From assembly GCA_964546935.1 (NCBI GenBank), contig CAZJLJ010000027.1, positions 1 to 42,498 of the forward strand: a stretch of 42,498 bases of DNA, written 5' to 3'. Source of the stretch: JALYTY01 sp964546935. Lineage in GTDB: Bacteria > Vulcanimicrobiota > Vulcanimicrobiia > Vulcanimicrobiales > Vulcanimicrobiaceae. Below the pieces are notes generated by a model. The model was given only the letters and a program-made list of their open reading frames with translations, was not told where the DNA came from and did no database searches. Every line of letters begins with the position of its first letter. Positions within the stretch are counted from its first letter, which is position 1. Below are positions 1 to 7,907 of this stretch, piece after piece. Made by a program: the position numbers and the translations under genes.

Positions 1-480
1 GACGTTAACAGGCGATGAGACGTCATGGCAGGAGTTAAAAACTCACACGATTGCAAAGTTGAACTTGGCAACGAGACGTCGCGAAATCCGATGTATCGAT
101 GTAGACCTATCTCTCTCGCGCGGTAGCAGCGGATCGACGGCTAGTAAGCCGCGACAACGCCTGCGAGGCTCGCTCCGGGCTTTGGTGCAGAATTGTTCGA
201 CCATTGATCCGTGTCCGCGGGTTCAAACGCACAAGACACGGATCCGATCGTACCTGTCGTGCCTTGCTGGACGTAGCGAATGGGCTTTTCCTCCGCTTGC
301 ACGAGGGCGAGCTGCGTTCCGCGAAAGAGCGCCGCCTCTATTGCAGGCCCGCAATCTGTTTAGCTGTAGCGAAACGAAAGGTCGGCCGGTTTCCCTGACG
401 GCGAGTGGGGTCGGCCAGTGCCGCAAAGGCGTGCGTCAAGCCTTACGGAGCGGCCAAAAAACTAGCGAGCAAGGGGAACT
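1..480. other. leading region without a convincing gene
   Basis: About 480 bases with no supportable gene. One plus frame is open from the left edge to 487, but most of its translation is Arg/Ser-rich low-complexity text with no recognisable domain, as expected of GC-rich non-coding DNA. Its first 30 or so residues look slightly more protein-like, so a decayed 3' end of a gene to the left is possible. The octamer GAGACGTC occurs twice (17-24 and 73-80), and a 10-bp inverted repeat lies at 206-244. The last part carries the promoter of the TetR gene. Confidence 0.5.
206..244. repeat. 10-bp inverted repeat (hairpin or operator)
   Basis: GATCCGTGTC at 206-215 and its exact complement GACACGGATC at 235-244, separated by 19 bases. 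No T-run follows, so a simple intrinsic terminator is unlikely. It may be a structured RNA element or a protein-binding site. The loop contains GTTCAAA, which looks like a tRNA T-loop, but no tRNA can be folded around it. Confidence 0.5.
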
Positions 481-483
481 TCG

Positions 484-514
484 TTGACAATTTTAAGATG
501 ACCGGTCATATTAT
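484..514 (+). promoter_or_regulatory. promoter with embedded palindromic operator for the TetR gene
   Basis: A consensus -35 TTGACA (484-489) and a -10-like TATTAT (509-514) are separated by 19 bases. The spacer contains the perfect 12-bp palindrome ATGACCGGTCAT (498-509). An operator between -35 and -10 is the usual position for TetR autorepression. The -10 ends four bases before the ATG at 519, so the transcript would begin at or next to the start codon (leaderless). Confidence 0.6.
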
Positions 515-518
515 CGGC

Positions 519-1091
519 ATGCCACGAAATGCCGTACGTGAAAAACTCCTTGCAACCGGATACCGTCTGTTATTCCGGCGCGGCTTTAATGCCACTAGCG
601 TGCAGGATATCACTGAAGCAGCCGGCGTTCCTAAAGGGTCGTTTTACAACCACTTCCAGAGCAAAGAGGGTCTCGCCGCGGAAGCGGTCCGATACTACAT
701 GGACGAGATGGCCTCGACGGCGGGCGTTTACGATCCGACGTTGCCCCCACTGGAAAAACTGCGTAAGCACTTTGAAAAGTTCGCCGAAATCGCCGAGCGA
801 AACGAAATGGAAGGCTGTCTTTTGGGCAATTTCAGTGCCGAGCTTTCGAATCAAAGTTCGCTCGTTCGTGAACGCGTCGTCGACGCGTTCGAACGATGGA
901 CCGCAAACGTGGCAGCAGACGTCGCACGCGCACAGAGCATCGGCGCCGTCTCCAACGATCTGTCACCGGAAGAGCTGGCAGCCTCTCTCATCGATGCCTT
1001 CGAGGGCGCGCTCCTGCGGGCGAAAGCTCAAAAAAATCGCGCTCCCCTCGATCGCTTTCTGAACATCACCTTCCCCAAGCTAGTCGCTTAA
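519..1091 (+). CDS. TetR/AcrR-family transcriptional regulator
   Basis: A 190-residue TetR-type repressor. The N-terminal helix-turn-helix is clear: helices from about residue 4, then TSVQDITEAAGVPKGSFYNHF (written here as the core PKGSFYNHF) typical of the NemR/YxaF/AcuR-like branch. The C-terminal helical domain (about 60-190) would bind a ligand that I cannot identify. The ATG at 519 is preferred because the reading frame can be extended upstream to 405, but that extension runs through the promoter elements and has no TetR-like sequence; an ATG at 498 is inside the operator. The palindrome GACCGGTC occurs in its own promoter and again upstream of the next gene (1110-1117). This suggests autoregulation and control of the downstream exported protein, aldo/keto reductase and DoxX-like genes. 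NemR-like regulators often sense electrophiles and control reductases, which fits the neighbour, but this is inference. Confidence 0.9.
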   Translation: MPRNAVREKLLATGYRLLFRRGFNATSVQDITEAAGVPKGSFYNHFQSKEGLAAEAVRYYMDEMASTAGVYDPTLPPLEKLRKHFEKFAEIAERNEMEGCLLGNFSAELSNQSSLVRERVVDAFERWTANVAADVARAQSIGAVSNDLSPEELAASLIDAFEGALLRAKAQKNRAPLDRFLNITFPKLVA

Positions 1092-1097
1092 TTTTTT

Positions 1098-1117
1098 CGG
1101 TCGTCCAAAGACCGGTC
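1098..1117. promoter_or_regulatory. second GACCGGTC operator-like site
   Basis: The 8-bp palindrome GACCGGTC (1110-1117) repeats the core of the operator in the TetR promoter. A nearby half site CGGTC (1098-1102) can also pair with GACCG (1110-1114). The site lies between the TetR stop and the next start codon, where it could control an internal promoter of the same operon. Confidence 0.5.
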
Positions 1118-1137
1118 ATCTGAAATCGAGACACCCT

Positions 1138-1593
1138 ATGTATCTGAAAATCGCCGTTGCCGCTTTAGCGCTCGCTGCCGCTGTAATAAACCCAATCGGA
1201 GCGCAGCAAACAGCGCGCGATTCGTGCTCGTACGTTACCGACGTAGAAGCGGCCGATGCATTTCGCTCGCCCGTCCTGCACGCCGTTCTCTCCAATGAAA
1301 CGTGCGAGTACCGCACGACCGAAGATCCGAACCGCCTGTTGGTCGTCAGTGTGATTTCCCATCCCGTAAACGGATCGACGCCGGCAGCAATGTTTAGTTC
1401 GTTCTTGCATCGAGCAAAGGACTACATGCACCCGATCCCCGGAGTTTCGAACGCATACACCGTAGGGGCTACCGTCGTTGCTCTTCGTAACGGACGCCTT
1501 CTTCTAACGAGCGTGAGTGGCCGCGGTGAACCGCGAGACCAGGCGCGCATAATCTCGGAGCACCTCGCGCTTCATGCTCTTCAACAGCTTTAA
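1138..1593 (+). CDS. exported protein of unknown function
   Basis: A 151-residue protein with a typical Sec signal peptide: one Lys near the N-terminus, a hydrophobic stretch rich in Ala/Leu/Val (residues 5-20) and a likely cleavage after an Ala near residue 22. The mature part has only two cysteines (the CSYVTDVEAADAF and ETCEYRT segments), which could form a periplasmic disulfide. I do not recognise the family. It sits 46 bases after the TetR gene and 25 before the aldo/keto reductase, so it is probably in the same operon. The TetR-like palindrome just upstream supports shared control. Confidence 0.7.
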   Translation: MYLKIAVAALALAAAVINPIGAQQTARDSCSYVTDVEAADAFRSPVLHAVLSNETCEYRTTEDPNRLLVVSVISHPVNGSTPAAMFSSFLHRAKDYMHPIPGVSNAYTVGATVVALRNGRLLLTSVSGRGEPRDQARIISEHLALHALQQL

Positions 1594-1618
1594 GTAAAAC
1601 AAAGGCACAGCGTACACC

Positions 1619-2479
1619 ATGATCCATACACCATCAGCACATGCGGCCGGGCAGTTCGTGCTCGGCGATATTACGATCAACCGGCTCGGTTTCGGAGCCA
1701 TGCGTATAACCGGCGAAGGCATTTGGGGAGATCCATCCGACCCGGATGCCGCGCGCGCCACGCTGGCGCGCCTCCCCGAGCTCGATATCAATTTCATTGA
1801 CACCGCCGACAGTTATGGTCCGTTCGTTAGCGAGAGCCTTATTCGCGATGTGCTTTATCCGTACGAAGGAATGCTGATCGCGACCAAAGGCGGTTTTTTA
1901 CGCACCGGTCCTAACCAATGGGTGCCCGACGGCAAACCTGCATACCTGCGCCAGGCCGTTCTAATGAGCATTCGACGTTTAGGTGTTGAACGCATCGACC
2001 TATGGCAATTGCATCGCGTCGATCCGGTGTATCCGCGTGAGGAACAATACGAAGAGATAGCGGCGATGCAGAAAGAGGGCCTAATTCGCCACGTGGGCTT
2101 AAGCGAAGTCTCCGTCGAAGATATTGAGGCGGCGAAGCCTTATTTCAAAGTTGTAACGGTGCAGAATCGTTACAACTTGGTCGATCGAGAGCACGAAGCC
2201 GTCCTGGAGTACTGTGAAGCACACGGGATAGGATTCATCCCCTGGTTCCCGTTGGCCGCGGGAGACCTCGCACGCCCTGGTTCGGCCTTTACGAAAATCG
2301 CGGAACGGTTGAAAATCTCGCCCTCGCAGCTTGCACTAGCGTGGATTCTGAAACGCTCCAAGGTGATGTTACCGATCCCGGGCACATCGCGACCGAATCA
2401 TCTGGTCGAAAACGTAAGAGGAGCCGAGATCAAACTCTCCGACGAAGATTTCGAAACAATCAATCGTTTATCCGGCTGA
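1619..2479 (+). CDS. aldo/keto reductase family oxidoreductase
   Basis: A 286-residue cytosolic NADPH-dependent aldehyde/ketone reductase with an (alpha/beta)8 barrel. The catalytic tetrad is complete: Asp61 and Tyr66 in FIDTADSYG, Lys90 in IATKGG and His132 in LWQLHR. The C-terminal PIPGTSRPNHLVEN segment is the usual NADPH phosphate-binding region. Length and sequence resemble the E. coli YdbC-type group. The natural substrate cannot be read from the sequence. The gene follows a TetR regulator and an exported protein in one direction, suggesting induction by a reactive carbonyl or electrophile (inference). Confidence 0.93.
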   Translation: MIHTPSAHAAGQFVLGDITINRLGFGAMRITGEGIWGDPSDPDAARATLARLPELDINFIDTADSYGPFVSESLIRDVLYPYEGMLIATKGGFLRTGPNQWVPDGKPAYLRQAVLMSIRRLGVERIDLWQLHRVDPVYPREEQYEEIAAMQKEGLIRHVGLSEVSVEDIEAAKPYFKVVTVQNRYNLVDREHEAVLEYCEAHGIGFIPWFPLAAGDLARPGSAFTKIAERLKISPSQLALAWILKRSKVMLPIPGTSRPNHLVENVRGAEIKLSDEDFETINRLSG

Positions 2480-2530
2480 GAAGCGCTGGCCTACGGTCAC
2501 AAGCAGCAACACGGCGGCGTTGCGCATTGC

Positions 2531-3262
2531 ATGAAAAGGGCATCGTATGGGCGGATCGTTTTCGGCGGCTCAGCGGTGCTCTTCGGCGTCATAGCGTTGA
2601 TGTGGCACGATGCCGATACGTGGCAAAGTCTCCGTAGGATCTGGATGCTGCCTTTGGGCAGGATCATCGGCGATTGTTTTATGATCGCTCAAATCGCGGG
2701 CGGAATCGGTCTGTTCTATCCGCGCACCATGCGTTTAGCGTCGATCGTTTTCATCGTCGTCTACGCGCTTTTTGCGCTGGCCTGCGTTCCCGGTATCATC
2801 GCAGCGCCGGCGGTGTACGCGCAATACGATAGCTTCTTCGAACAGCTCGCTCTATTGTGCGGCGCGATTGCACTGTACGGCGCAACTGAGCCAAATGTAG
2901 AAAAGGCAACCGTGCTCGCCCGGCTGGCACGCATTGGGCTGGGACTCTGTGCGATTTCATTCGCGCTGGCTCAGGCGGTCTATCTTCATCTAACGGCGGA
3001 CTTGGTGCCAAAGTGGATTCCACCAAATCAGATGTTTTGGGCGATACTGACTACGATTGCGTTTGCACTCGCGGCGGTTGCCCTTCTCATCAATCGTCAG
3101 GCGCGGCGCTCTGCGCGGCTCATGGGCCTGATGATTGCAATTTTCGGCATATTGGTTTGGGTTCCACTCTTAATCGCTCATCCCGAGGCGCATCTGAATT
3201 GGTCCGAATTCGCGTTGACTTTTCTGATTGCCGGCTCCGCTTGGGTTGTCTCCGGGTCTTAA
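2531..3262 (+). CDS. DoxX-like integral membrane protein
   Basis: A 243-residue protein with about seven hydrophobic membrane segments. The centre contains HLTADLVPKWIPPNQMFWA, the pattern seen in DoxX-like membrane proteins just before their third helix, and the sequence seems to consist of two similar four-helix halves. DoxX relatives are small membrane proteins linked to quinone or thiol redox in some bacteria; no biochemical role can be given here. The start at 2531 has no clear ribosome-binding site, so it may depend on translation of the upstream reductase (51-base gap). Its stop TAA abuts the stop of the convergent ArsR gene. Confidence 0.75.
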   Translation: MKRASYGRIVFGGSAVLFGVIALMWHDADTWQSLRRIWMLPLGRIIGDCFMIAQIAGGIGLFYPRTMRLASIVFIVVYALFALACVPGIIAAPAVYAQYDSFFEQLALLCGAIALYGATEPNVEKATVLARLARIGLGLCAISFALAQAVYLHLTADLVPKWIPPNQMFWAILTTIAFALAAVALLINRQARRSARLMGLMIAIFGILVWVPLLIAHPEAHLNWSEFALTFLIAGSAWVVSGS

Positions 3263-4357
3263 CTACAAACGCAGTAGCGTTTCTCCAAGTTGATGTAACG
3301 CTTCACGGCGTAGACCGTAGAGTACAAAATAGCCGCTGCGCCGGGAAACGAGCGCTCCGGCTTCGGTAAGAATGCGTAGATGCCTCGAGATTACAGGTTC
3401 GGAAGAATCTAAGAAGACGGCGAGCTCCCGCGTCGATAGTTCACGATGAGACAACAACTCGACGATTCTTATTCGCAACGGGTCGGCAAGTGCGGAGAGG
3501 ACACCAAACTCAACCGCTCGGTCAAGAACCTTTGCGGTACGGTCAGGAAGCGCCGGTAATGGATAGACGATCGAACACTGCGGTCCGCCCGGCCGGCGCA
3601 GCGCGAAGATCTGAACGTCGGGCCAGGTGAAATAAGACGGTGTTAACGTAAGCGTCGATTCATTTGTAAATTTGATGCTAACGCCGTCTTGAGCGCCGGC
3701 GCGGATCGTACATTCGCTAGTACGGCTTCGGATGACGCTGATGCCTTTCGAAAGCATTCTGAGTGCCGGGACGTAGCCATGCGAACGCATCATCGCGCCT
3801 CGCATCTCGATATCTCGCGCCAGCAGCGCGTGAATGGGACCGATAAGCGGCTCCATAACGTCTGCGTAAAATGCACGCAAGAATTTGACGAACCGATCCA
3901 GTGACGCTCGCGGTGACGACGTGAAACCGGCCAACATGGCGCCCGTGGAAGGATTGTGGCGTGCGTGATTTCGCGCGGCGCGTTTGTACCATGAAGGCTT
4001 TCGAATCTCTGCAAGACGCTCAGGGGAAATAAGACGCTCGCCGGATAGACGTACCACGATAGCGTCGACGTATTCACGCAGACCGGCCTGGAGCTTCGTA
4101 ACGTCGGTTTCGAAATCGGTTGCAGCCTGAGCCGGCCATAGTGCAGGCAATATTTCGGTGGTAGGTTTGAAGAAAAACGAGAAATAGCGAAGTTCATTTC
4201 GGACCGCGCTAGAAACGCGAGGGCGCGCAACTCTAAGCCATTCGTGCTGCTCGGCATGACGTGCGGGCGCCGAGAGAACCGCTATCGCGCGCAGCGTTTC
4301 GCGACCGGCGGAATACCCGAACCGCAAATGTGCCGCCCGAACGTGTTTAAGCTCCAC
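3263..4357 (-). CDS. ArsR-family regulator with DUF5937 N-terminal domain
   Basis: A 364-residue protein. The first 270 residues match the DUF5937 arrangement found in front of ArsR-type DNA-binding domains. The last 85 residues are a winged helix: FGVLSALADPLRIRIVELL, then the recognition helix region with SSEPVISRHLRILTEAG and a final beta wing (SRRSGYFVLYGL). There is no CxC arsenic-type metal site in the usual helix, so a metal ligand is not supported. Translation starts at GTG 4355-4357. A 7-bp inverted repeat (4360-4381) immediately upstream is the likely operator, shared with the divergent protease-like gene. Confidence 0.88.
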   Translation of the reverse strand: MELKHVRAAHLRFGYSAGRETLRAIAVLSAPARHAEQHEWLRVARPRVSSAVRNELRYFSFFFKPTTEILPALWPAQAATDFETDVTKLQAGLREYVDAIVVRLSGERLISPERLAEIRKPSWYKRAARNHARHNPSTGAMLAGFTSSPRASLDRFVKFLRAFYADVMEPLIGPIHALLARDIEMRGAMMRSHGYVPALRMLSKGISVIRSRTSECTIRAGAQDGVSIKFTNESTLTLTPSYFTWPDVQIFALRRPGGPQCSIVYPLPALPDRTAKVLDRAVEFGVLSALADPLRIRIVELLSHRELSTRELAVFLDSSEPVISRHLRILTEAGALVSRRSGYFVLYGLRREALHQLGETLLRL

Positions 4358-4359
4358 AG

Positions 4360-4381
4360 TGATTAGAGCTATTGCTAATCA
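4360..4381. promoter_or_regulatory. inverted-repeat operator between divergent genes
   Basis: TGATTAG (4360-4366) and CTAATCA (4375-4381) form a perfect 7-bp inverted repeat with an 8-base spacer, two bases upstream of the GTG of the ArsR/DUF5937 gene. The position and size suit an ArsR dimer and suggest autoregulation and possible control of the gene at 4419. Confidence 0.55.
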
Positions 4382-4418
4382 GTTGCATCGTGGCCTGCCG
4401 GCGGTACAGCATGGAGCC

Positions 4419-5549
4419 ATGGTGATATTTAAACGAATGCTGGCTCTTGCTACGGCAGCGACGCTGCTTGGCACCGGAACGGACCCCGATGCAGCCTTCA
4501 AGGCTGGAGCCTTTGACACAGCTAACGCGGGCTACGCTCAAGAAGTATCGCACGATCCGGCGAGCGCCAATGCGCTCCTTGGATTGGCCACGACCGAACT
4601 CTACAATAACGATCTAGCCGCGGCCGGGCGCGATCTCAAGCGAGCATTAAAAATCGATCCCTCAAACCCAAGAGCGCAACGCCTGGCGCACATTTTGCAG
4701 ATTCGCAGCGGCAAGCCCGGTGAGTTTCAAATCACACAAACCGGCGACGCGGTTCTGCCGTTCGTAGCTGAAGCGCCGCTTCCAGTCGTTGAAATGCAAA
4801 TCAACGGCATAAAATCGCGCGTCGCGATCGACACCGGCGCTCCCGTCTTTGTCGTTACCGAGCAGTTCGCTCGCGAGCATGGTCTGAAGGTTTCTGAGGC
4901 GGGTACGGGAGTTTTCGCCGGCGGCCGCCAGGCGCAGATTAAAGAAACATCTTTGAATGCTATCTCCGTTGGACCGCTCGCAGTTCGAAACGTTCCCGCG
5001 AATGTAATGCAAGGTCCCGGCTTGTCGACTCCCACCGGCCGGATCGACGGCATCATTGGAACGGGTTTCTTCTCCCGTTTCTTAACAACGATCGACTATC
5101 CACGCCATCGCCTGATTTTACGTCCCGCAGATGCGGTACCGCCGAAAGATAATGCTGCAGTAGTACCGATGTGGCTTGTCGGAGATCATTTTATCTTTGC
5201 GCATGGCTTGGTGAACGATGTCGATCAATCATTGTTTGTGATAGATACAGGCGCTGATTTTGCGGTTCATCTAACCAAAGCGTCTCTAGAGAAAGCGCAC
5301 ATAACGGCCGATGGAACTCCCCAGAGCTTTCTTGGCGGTGGTGGCGAAACGAAAATTATTCCTTTCACGACGCGATCGCTAGCTATCGGTAGTGCGCGAC
5401 AAAGGAATACTTCCGGCGTGTATTTCCCCGAGGGCGACCCGTTTGCTTCGTTTCCGTTTGAGGTTGCCGGAGCAATTTCGGGCGGTTTTCTGAAGCATTA
5501 CGCGGTTACTTTCGACTTCAAAACGATGCATTTGATGCTCGCTTCTTAG
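4419..5549 (+). CDS. exported TPR protein with two retropepsin-like aspartyl protease repeats
   Basis: A 376-residue protein from ATG 4419 (the frame is open from 4359, but that part overlaps the operator). Residues 1-20 form a signal-like stretch (KRMLALATAATLLG). A tetratricopeptide-like segment follows (about 30-95). Two retropepsin-type domains come next, each with the catalytic triad: AIDTGAPVFVV near residue 135 and FVIDTGADFAVHL near residue 295; each DTG is followed by a hydrophobic-Gly motif (GIIGTGF, GAISGGF). Such proteins resemble the aspartyl protease family that forms a single-chain two-lobe enzyme. Substrate unknown. The stop overlaps the convergent GH5-like gene by four bases. 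Confidence 0.85.
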   Translation: MVIFKRMLALATAATLLGTGTDPDAAFKAGAFDTANAGYAQEVSHDPASANALLGLATTELYNNDLAAAGRDLKRALKIDPSNPRAQRLAHILQIRSGKPGEFQITQTGDAVLPFVAEAPLPVVEMQINGIKSRVAIDTGAPVFVVTEQFAREHGLKVSEAGTGVFAGGRQAQIKETSLNAISVGPLAVRNVPANVMQGPGLSTPTGRIDGIIGTGFFSRFLTTIDYPRHRLILRPADAVPPKDNAAVVPMWLVGDHFIFAHGLVNDVDQSLFVIDTGADFAVHLTKASLEKAHITADGTPQSFLGGGGETKIIPFTTRSLAIGSARQRNTSGVYFPEGDPFASFPFEVAGAISGGFLKHYAVTFDFKTMHLMLAS

Positions 5550-6844
5550 AGCGGGCGCTTCGATTGCCGCCGTTCGCCGATAAAGCCGAGAAACGCGTCG
5601 TAGAGTGTTTGCGCGCTCGTTGGAAGCGTCCGGTAATAGTATGCGCTTGAAATCATGGGCATGTCGTTCGCCGCAATGACGTCGCGTTGTTGACGGGCGA
5701 AATCGGAAAGTGCCGCGGCAACGGGCCTCGCCGTTCCATCGGCGCGAATGATTCCGTACGATCGTTGATGCGGAGCGCAATCGAATGGCGGCTCTGCGCC
5801 TATGTAGTCGGGGTAATCCGACCAGCACCACCAATATGCGCCAAGCCGCCCGTCCGCGTGTAGTCGCTCAAGCACGTTCGTACACCATGTTGCGTTCTCG
5901 TCTTCAGTGAGGCAGGGATAAGCTGCAAAGAGTGGATCGCCGGGTGAAATCTCGTCGTGCGTCTCGTTCGGCAATGGAAACCGCTCCAGGAGCGATAGCT
6001 TCTGCGGCGGACAAGTTGGATTTCCAAATCCCGTAATCAGAACCGGCTTGAAAGAAAAAGATGCGGCAATCGTTGCGAGGAACGGCACAACCTCGGGGTC
6101 GAGCCGGTTGCGTCCGAAATGAACGGCTATAGAAGATCCCTGCATGGACGCAAACGCGAGTGGCGCGCACAACGAAGCCATGCGAAGGTTCCGATCCTCC
6201 GTGAGGTCTGCACTGTGCGTTCCCGCCGTAGACGGAAATCCGGAAACATCTTTAAGGGCACGCGATAACAGCCGGCTCCAGTCGGCAACTTCTTGCTCTG
6301 CAACGGGTTCGGTTTCATGCCCGCCGGTGTGGAGCTTCCCACGTGACGGTTCGCAGACGTTGGTAAACGCGTGGCCGATGTCCCAAGCAAAGACGCCGGG
6401 ATGTTCGCGCAATCTTTCGGCGACCGCGTTCGCAAATTGCTGTTGCGCATCCAGCATCCGTCCAGAATATAAATTTGCCGCGCTAAGCGCGACTTCGCGA
6501 TCGTCGCTAATCGTAGGAACCCGCGCGCGAGAATGATCCGGGTCAAGCGCCCATTGCGGAAGCCAGTTTGCGCCGCTGTTGTAACCGTTGCAGAGCGTGG
6601 GCATCGTTCGCAATCCACGTTCTGCTGCAAGTGTTGCGACCAAGTCGAGCCGATCCAGCATGGTGTTATCGATAGAATCCGGCTGCGGTTGAAAATCGTC
6701 CCACCGCAAGAATATCCGCACGGTATCCAATCCAAGGCCCGCAATTCGGGTAAAATCTTCGGCGATCTCACCCACGTCGAATCGGCGCCACATAGCCATT
6801 GCGCTGCTGCGCGGCCAGTAGTTTACCCCTACCGAAAAGCGCAA
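5546..6844 (-). CDS. GH5-like TIM-barrel protein with apparently lost catalytic glutamates
   Basis: A 432-residue protein whose barrel follows the cellulase/mannanase (clan GH-A) pattern: VNYWP at the start, LGLDTVRIFLRWDDFQP for beta2, LRTMPTL for beta3, FAWDIGHAFTN for beta4, KPVLITGFGNPT for beta7 and AYWWCWSDY for beta8. In active members beta4 ends in Asn-Glu (acid/base) and beta7 in Glu-Phe-Gly (nucleophile). Here the aligned positions read His158-Ala159 and Gly272. GGA for Gly272 is one base from a Glu codon. Glu165 in CEPS is the only nearby acid on beta4. It may be a non-hydrolytic carbohydrate-binding protein. No signal peptide is seen. It starts one base after the upstream flavoprotein stop, so both are cotranscribed. 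Confidence 0.8.
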   Translation of the reverse strand: MRFSVGVNYWPRSSAMAMWRRFDVGEIAEDFTRIAGLGLDTVRIFLRWDDFQPQPDSIDNTMLDRLDLVATLAAERGLRTMPTLCNGYNSGANWLPQWALDPDHSRARVPTISDDREVALSAANLYSGRMLDAQQQFANAVAERLREHPGVFAWDIGHAFTNVCEPSRGKLHTGGHETEPVAEQEVADWSRLLSRALKDVSGFPSTAGTHSADLTEDRNLRMASLCAPLAFASMQGSSIAVHFGRNRLDPEVVPFLATIAASFSFKPVLITGFGNPTCPPQKLSLLERFPLPNETHDEISPGDPLFAAYPCLTEDENATWCTNVLERLHADGRLGAYWWCWSDYPDYIGAEPPFDCAPHQRSYGIIRADGTARPVAAALSDFARQQRDVIAANDMPMISSAYYYRTLPTSAQTLYDAFLGFIGERRQSKRPL

Positions 6845-6845
6845 G

Positions 6846-7802
6846 CTACTCGGGAACGACTTTGGTTAACGGACGAACCGCCTCTATCAGGTCCTGCGCA
6901 TCGGTCATATAAAAGTCTTCGTTGATTGCGATTGCTGCGCGAGCAGCACTTGCGGCAGCGAACGCGATCTGGTGATATTTCGTAACGCAGTCGCCTGCCG
7001 CGAAGCAACCGTCAACCGTAGTACGGCCTTCCGCGTCGATTTTGATCGTGCCCCGTTCAGTTATCTCGCAACCAAGAACTTCCGGTAGGTTGGAGTGCTG
7101 CTTCAGCGGTGCCGATATGAAAATAGCGTCGCATTTAATTCGTTCGCCGTCCGCGCAATCGATCACTACGTCGTTATTTTGTTCGCGGATGATCGCAGGG
7201 TGAGATTCAATGACCTGCATGTCGGTTGCGGCTTGCCATAGCTTCAGCTCGGCGGGAACCGGCACTCGTTTATTAGAGCAGACCACTAGATCGCGCGACC
7301 ACTCCCAAAGCTCTTGTGCGAGTTCCAGTGCGCTGCGTGTGTTTCCAATAACCGCAATGCGCTTGTCACGGACCTCCCACCCATCGCAGTAAGGACAAAC
7401 GAAAATACGTTTGCCCCAAAGGTCCTCGATGCCGTCGATTTCAGGCAGATCATCGTACATTCCGGTCGCAAAGATGATGCGGCGGGCCTTGATGGTGTCC
7501 CCATCGCGCAACTGAAGATGAAATCGCTCAATCGCGCCATCGACCGCTGCAACGTGGTCGCTCAGCCGCTGAATCGTCGGATACGGATCCAACTGCTTGC
7601 GCGCTCTTGCGAGCAACTCCCTCGGCGAGAAACCATCGTGTCCAAGAAAACCGTGCGATTCGCGCACGGAGAGGTTTCGTTCGTGACCGTCGTCCAGCAA
7701 AAGCACGGTCCGGCGTGCACGACCGAGCATCAAGGCGGCACTTAGTCCAGCGGGGCCGCCGCCAACGATTGCAACGTCGCACGACATATCCATGAATCTC
7801 AT
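6846..7802 (-). CDS. thioredoxin-reductase-like NAD(P)/FAD oxidoreductase
   Basis: About 318 residues from ATG 7802; ATGs at 7823, 7793 and 7787 are also possible and none has a clear Shine-Dalgarno site. FAD-binding GGGPAGLSAA lies near the N-terminus, the redox pair is CPYC in VCPYCDGWE, and the C-terminal FAD motif is FAAGDC. The second dinucleotide fold has IGNTRSALELA in place of the usual GGGxSA, and the HRRxxxR NADPH-phosphate motif of true TrxB is missing. It therefore belongs to the TrxB-like group of unknown electron donor and acceptor. It is the first gene of a two-gene operon with the GH5-like protein; the functional link is unclear. Confidence 0.87.
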   Translation of the reverse strand: MRFMDMSCDVAIVGGGPAGLSAALMLGRARRTVLLLDDGHERNLSVRESHGFLGHDGFSPRELLARARKQLDPYPTIQRLSDHVAAVDGAIERFHLQLRDGDTIKARRIIFATGMYDDLPEIDGIEDLWGKRIFVCPYCDGWEVRDKRIAVIGNTRSALELAQELWEWSRDLVVCSNKRVPVPAELKLWQAATDMQVIESHPAIIREQNNDVVIDCADGERIKCDAIFISAPLKQHSNLPEVLGCEITERGTIKIDAEGRTTVDGCFAAGDCVTKYHQIAFAAASAARAAIAINEDFYMTDAQDLIEAVRPLTKVVPE

Positions 7803-7907
7803 GTACCCGTTGCGCTGGAGCACGCGAGAACGCGCAAAGCATGCGCTCGCTCCTTCTTTCGTTTGTACTACGAGGGGATGTATTTCCGCCGCGGTAATGC
7901 CTAAGGG

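Noticed and set aside
216..234. tRNA-like T-loop GTTCAAA
   Set aside because: No acceptor stem, D-arm or anticodon arm can be placed around it; the flanking pairing is a simple 10-bp inverted repeat.
59..487. 142-residue plus-strand open frame
   Set aside because: Composition is Arg/Ser-rich and without any domain, and the frame overlaps the TetR promoter. Typical of chance open frames in GC-rich DNA.
7870..7907. CCGCGGTAATGCCTAAGGG as a remnant of the right arm of the palindromic element
   Set aside because: Similarity is limited to a few bases and no inverted partner is near.
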